In this document: positions 6,041 to 6,450 of the stretch, in pieces
How positions within the stretch are numbered: position 1 is the stretch's first letter
How the letters are laid out: every line of letters begins with the position of its first letter
Assembly: GCA_937900285.1 (NCBI GenBank)
Contig: CALCEM010000058.1
Location: 1 to 6,450, forward strand
Origin: an uncultured Fretibacterium sp.
GTDB lineage: Bacteria > Synergistota > Synergistia > Synergistales > Aminobacteriaceae
Reading direction: 5' to 3'
Length of the DNA: 6,450 nucleotides
Made by a program: the position numbers and the translations under genes
The notes under the pieces: generated by a model
What the model was told of the DNA's origin: nothing
Database searches by the model: none
Seen by the model: only the letters and a program-made list of their open reading frames with translations

Positions 6041-6450
6041 TTAAATGCTTCCTGCTACATATCCCGTTGACCAGCACATCTGCAAATTAAATCCGCCTGA
6101 AGGTCCGTTTAAATCCAATGCTTCACCAGCAAAATATAAATTTTCGCAAATCTTTGAACGCATCGTCATCGGGTCAACTTCTTTTAAATTTATTCCGCCT
6201 CGTGTAATTATTGCATTTTTGTAATTCCATAAACCATTAATGTGAAATATTATATTTTTTAAGAGCGTTACAAATTCTGAAATCTCTTCATCTGAAATAT
6301 ATTCGACCGGTTTATCGTGCGGAACATCTGAAAGCTCCAAAATTAACGGGACTAATTTATCCGGCACAAGTCTGCGCACTAAACCTGAAAATTTGCGTTT
6401 ACCTGAAAATTTTTCAATTTCTCGATGTATTCGAGCCGTTAAAATTTCTG
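6041..6450 (-). CDS. HI0933/BaiN-family NAD(P)/FAD-dependent oxidoreductase, C-terminal part (5' end outside window)
   Basis: The frame is open from the window edge to TAA at 6043-6041 (135 residues visible); an internal GTG at 6379 is not a start because the frame and family similarity continue upstream of it. The end carries the family's C-terminal FAD-binding signature: AIITRGGINLKEVDPMTM, then NLYFAGEALDLNGPSGGFNL followed by Q, ending at WSTGYVAGS. Family members (E. coli YhiN, Haemophilus HI0933, clostridial BaiN) are about 400-420 residues, so roughly two thirds, including the N-terminal Rossmann FAD motif, lies outside. They are cytosolic flavoproteins whose physiological substrates are mostly unknown; the bile-acid role of BaiN should not be transferred to this one. 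It ends 59 bases before the adaptor gene and has no visible functional link to efflux. Confidence 0.88.
   Translation of the reverse strand, partial: EILTARIHREIEKFSGKRKFSGLVRRLVPDKLVPLILELSDVPHDKPVEYISDEEISEFVTLLKNIIFHINGLWNYKNAIITRGGINLKEVDPMTMRSKICENLYFAGEALDLNGPSGGFNLQMCWSTGYVAGSI

Noticed and set aside
1..6450. CRISPR array, tRNA, rRNA, insertion sequence or attachment site
   Set aside because: No spaced direct repeats, cloverleaf, transposase-like frame or terminal inverted repeats were seen on either strand by eye.

Overview
The window is AT-rich (about 33-40% GC in lines counted by eye) and every gene I can support lies on the minus strand, so transcription runs from high to low coordinates. 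The RND efflux permease with its periplasmic adaptor, together with cell-surface glycan genes, points to a bacterium with an outer membrane. Taxonomy cannot be settled from this sequence; the general look (low GC, gut-anaerobe style proteins) would fit something like Synergistota or another diderm anaerobe, but that is a guess.

Layout in order of transcription: (1) 6450-6041, the C-terminal third of a HI0933/BaiN-type FAD oxidoreductase, whose start lies outside the window; (2) 5981-4818, an RND-type membrane fusion protein that starts with TTG; (3) 4811-1764, a 1015-residue RND efflux permease, 6 bases after the adaptor's stop; a strong intrinsic terminator (1742-1705) closes this unit; (4) 1653-676, a 325-residue FkbM-like protein of a family often found in surface-glycan loci, with its own extended -10 promoter candidate and its own terminator (659-622); (5) 574 to the window edge, the N-terminal 191 residues of a family 2 glycosyltransferase. 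There is no gene-free stretch longer than about 110 bases.

Genes 2 and 3 form a two-gene efflux operon that pumps an unknown substrate from the inner membrane or periplasm; no TolC-like outer membrane channel is encoded here, so it would have to be supplied from elsewhere. Genes 4 and 5 look like part of a surface polysaccharide or glycoprotein locus.

The most interesting signal is that both glycan genes carry a very long uninterrupted G run inside the coding sequence (12 G at 1002-991, 13 G at 29-17, read on the minus strand). Both runs are in frame in this copy. Gain or loss of a single G truncates the FkbM-like protein within about 16 codons, and gain of a G truncates the glycosyltransferase almost at once. 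This is the architecture of phase-variable contingency loci, as known from surface-glycan genes of Campylobacter. By contrast, a Gly-Gly-Gly-Gly stretch in the neighbouring efflux gene is written with GGC and GGT codons, without a homopolymer.
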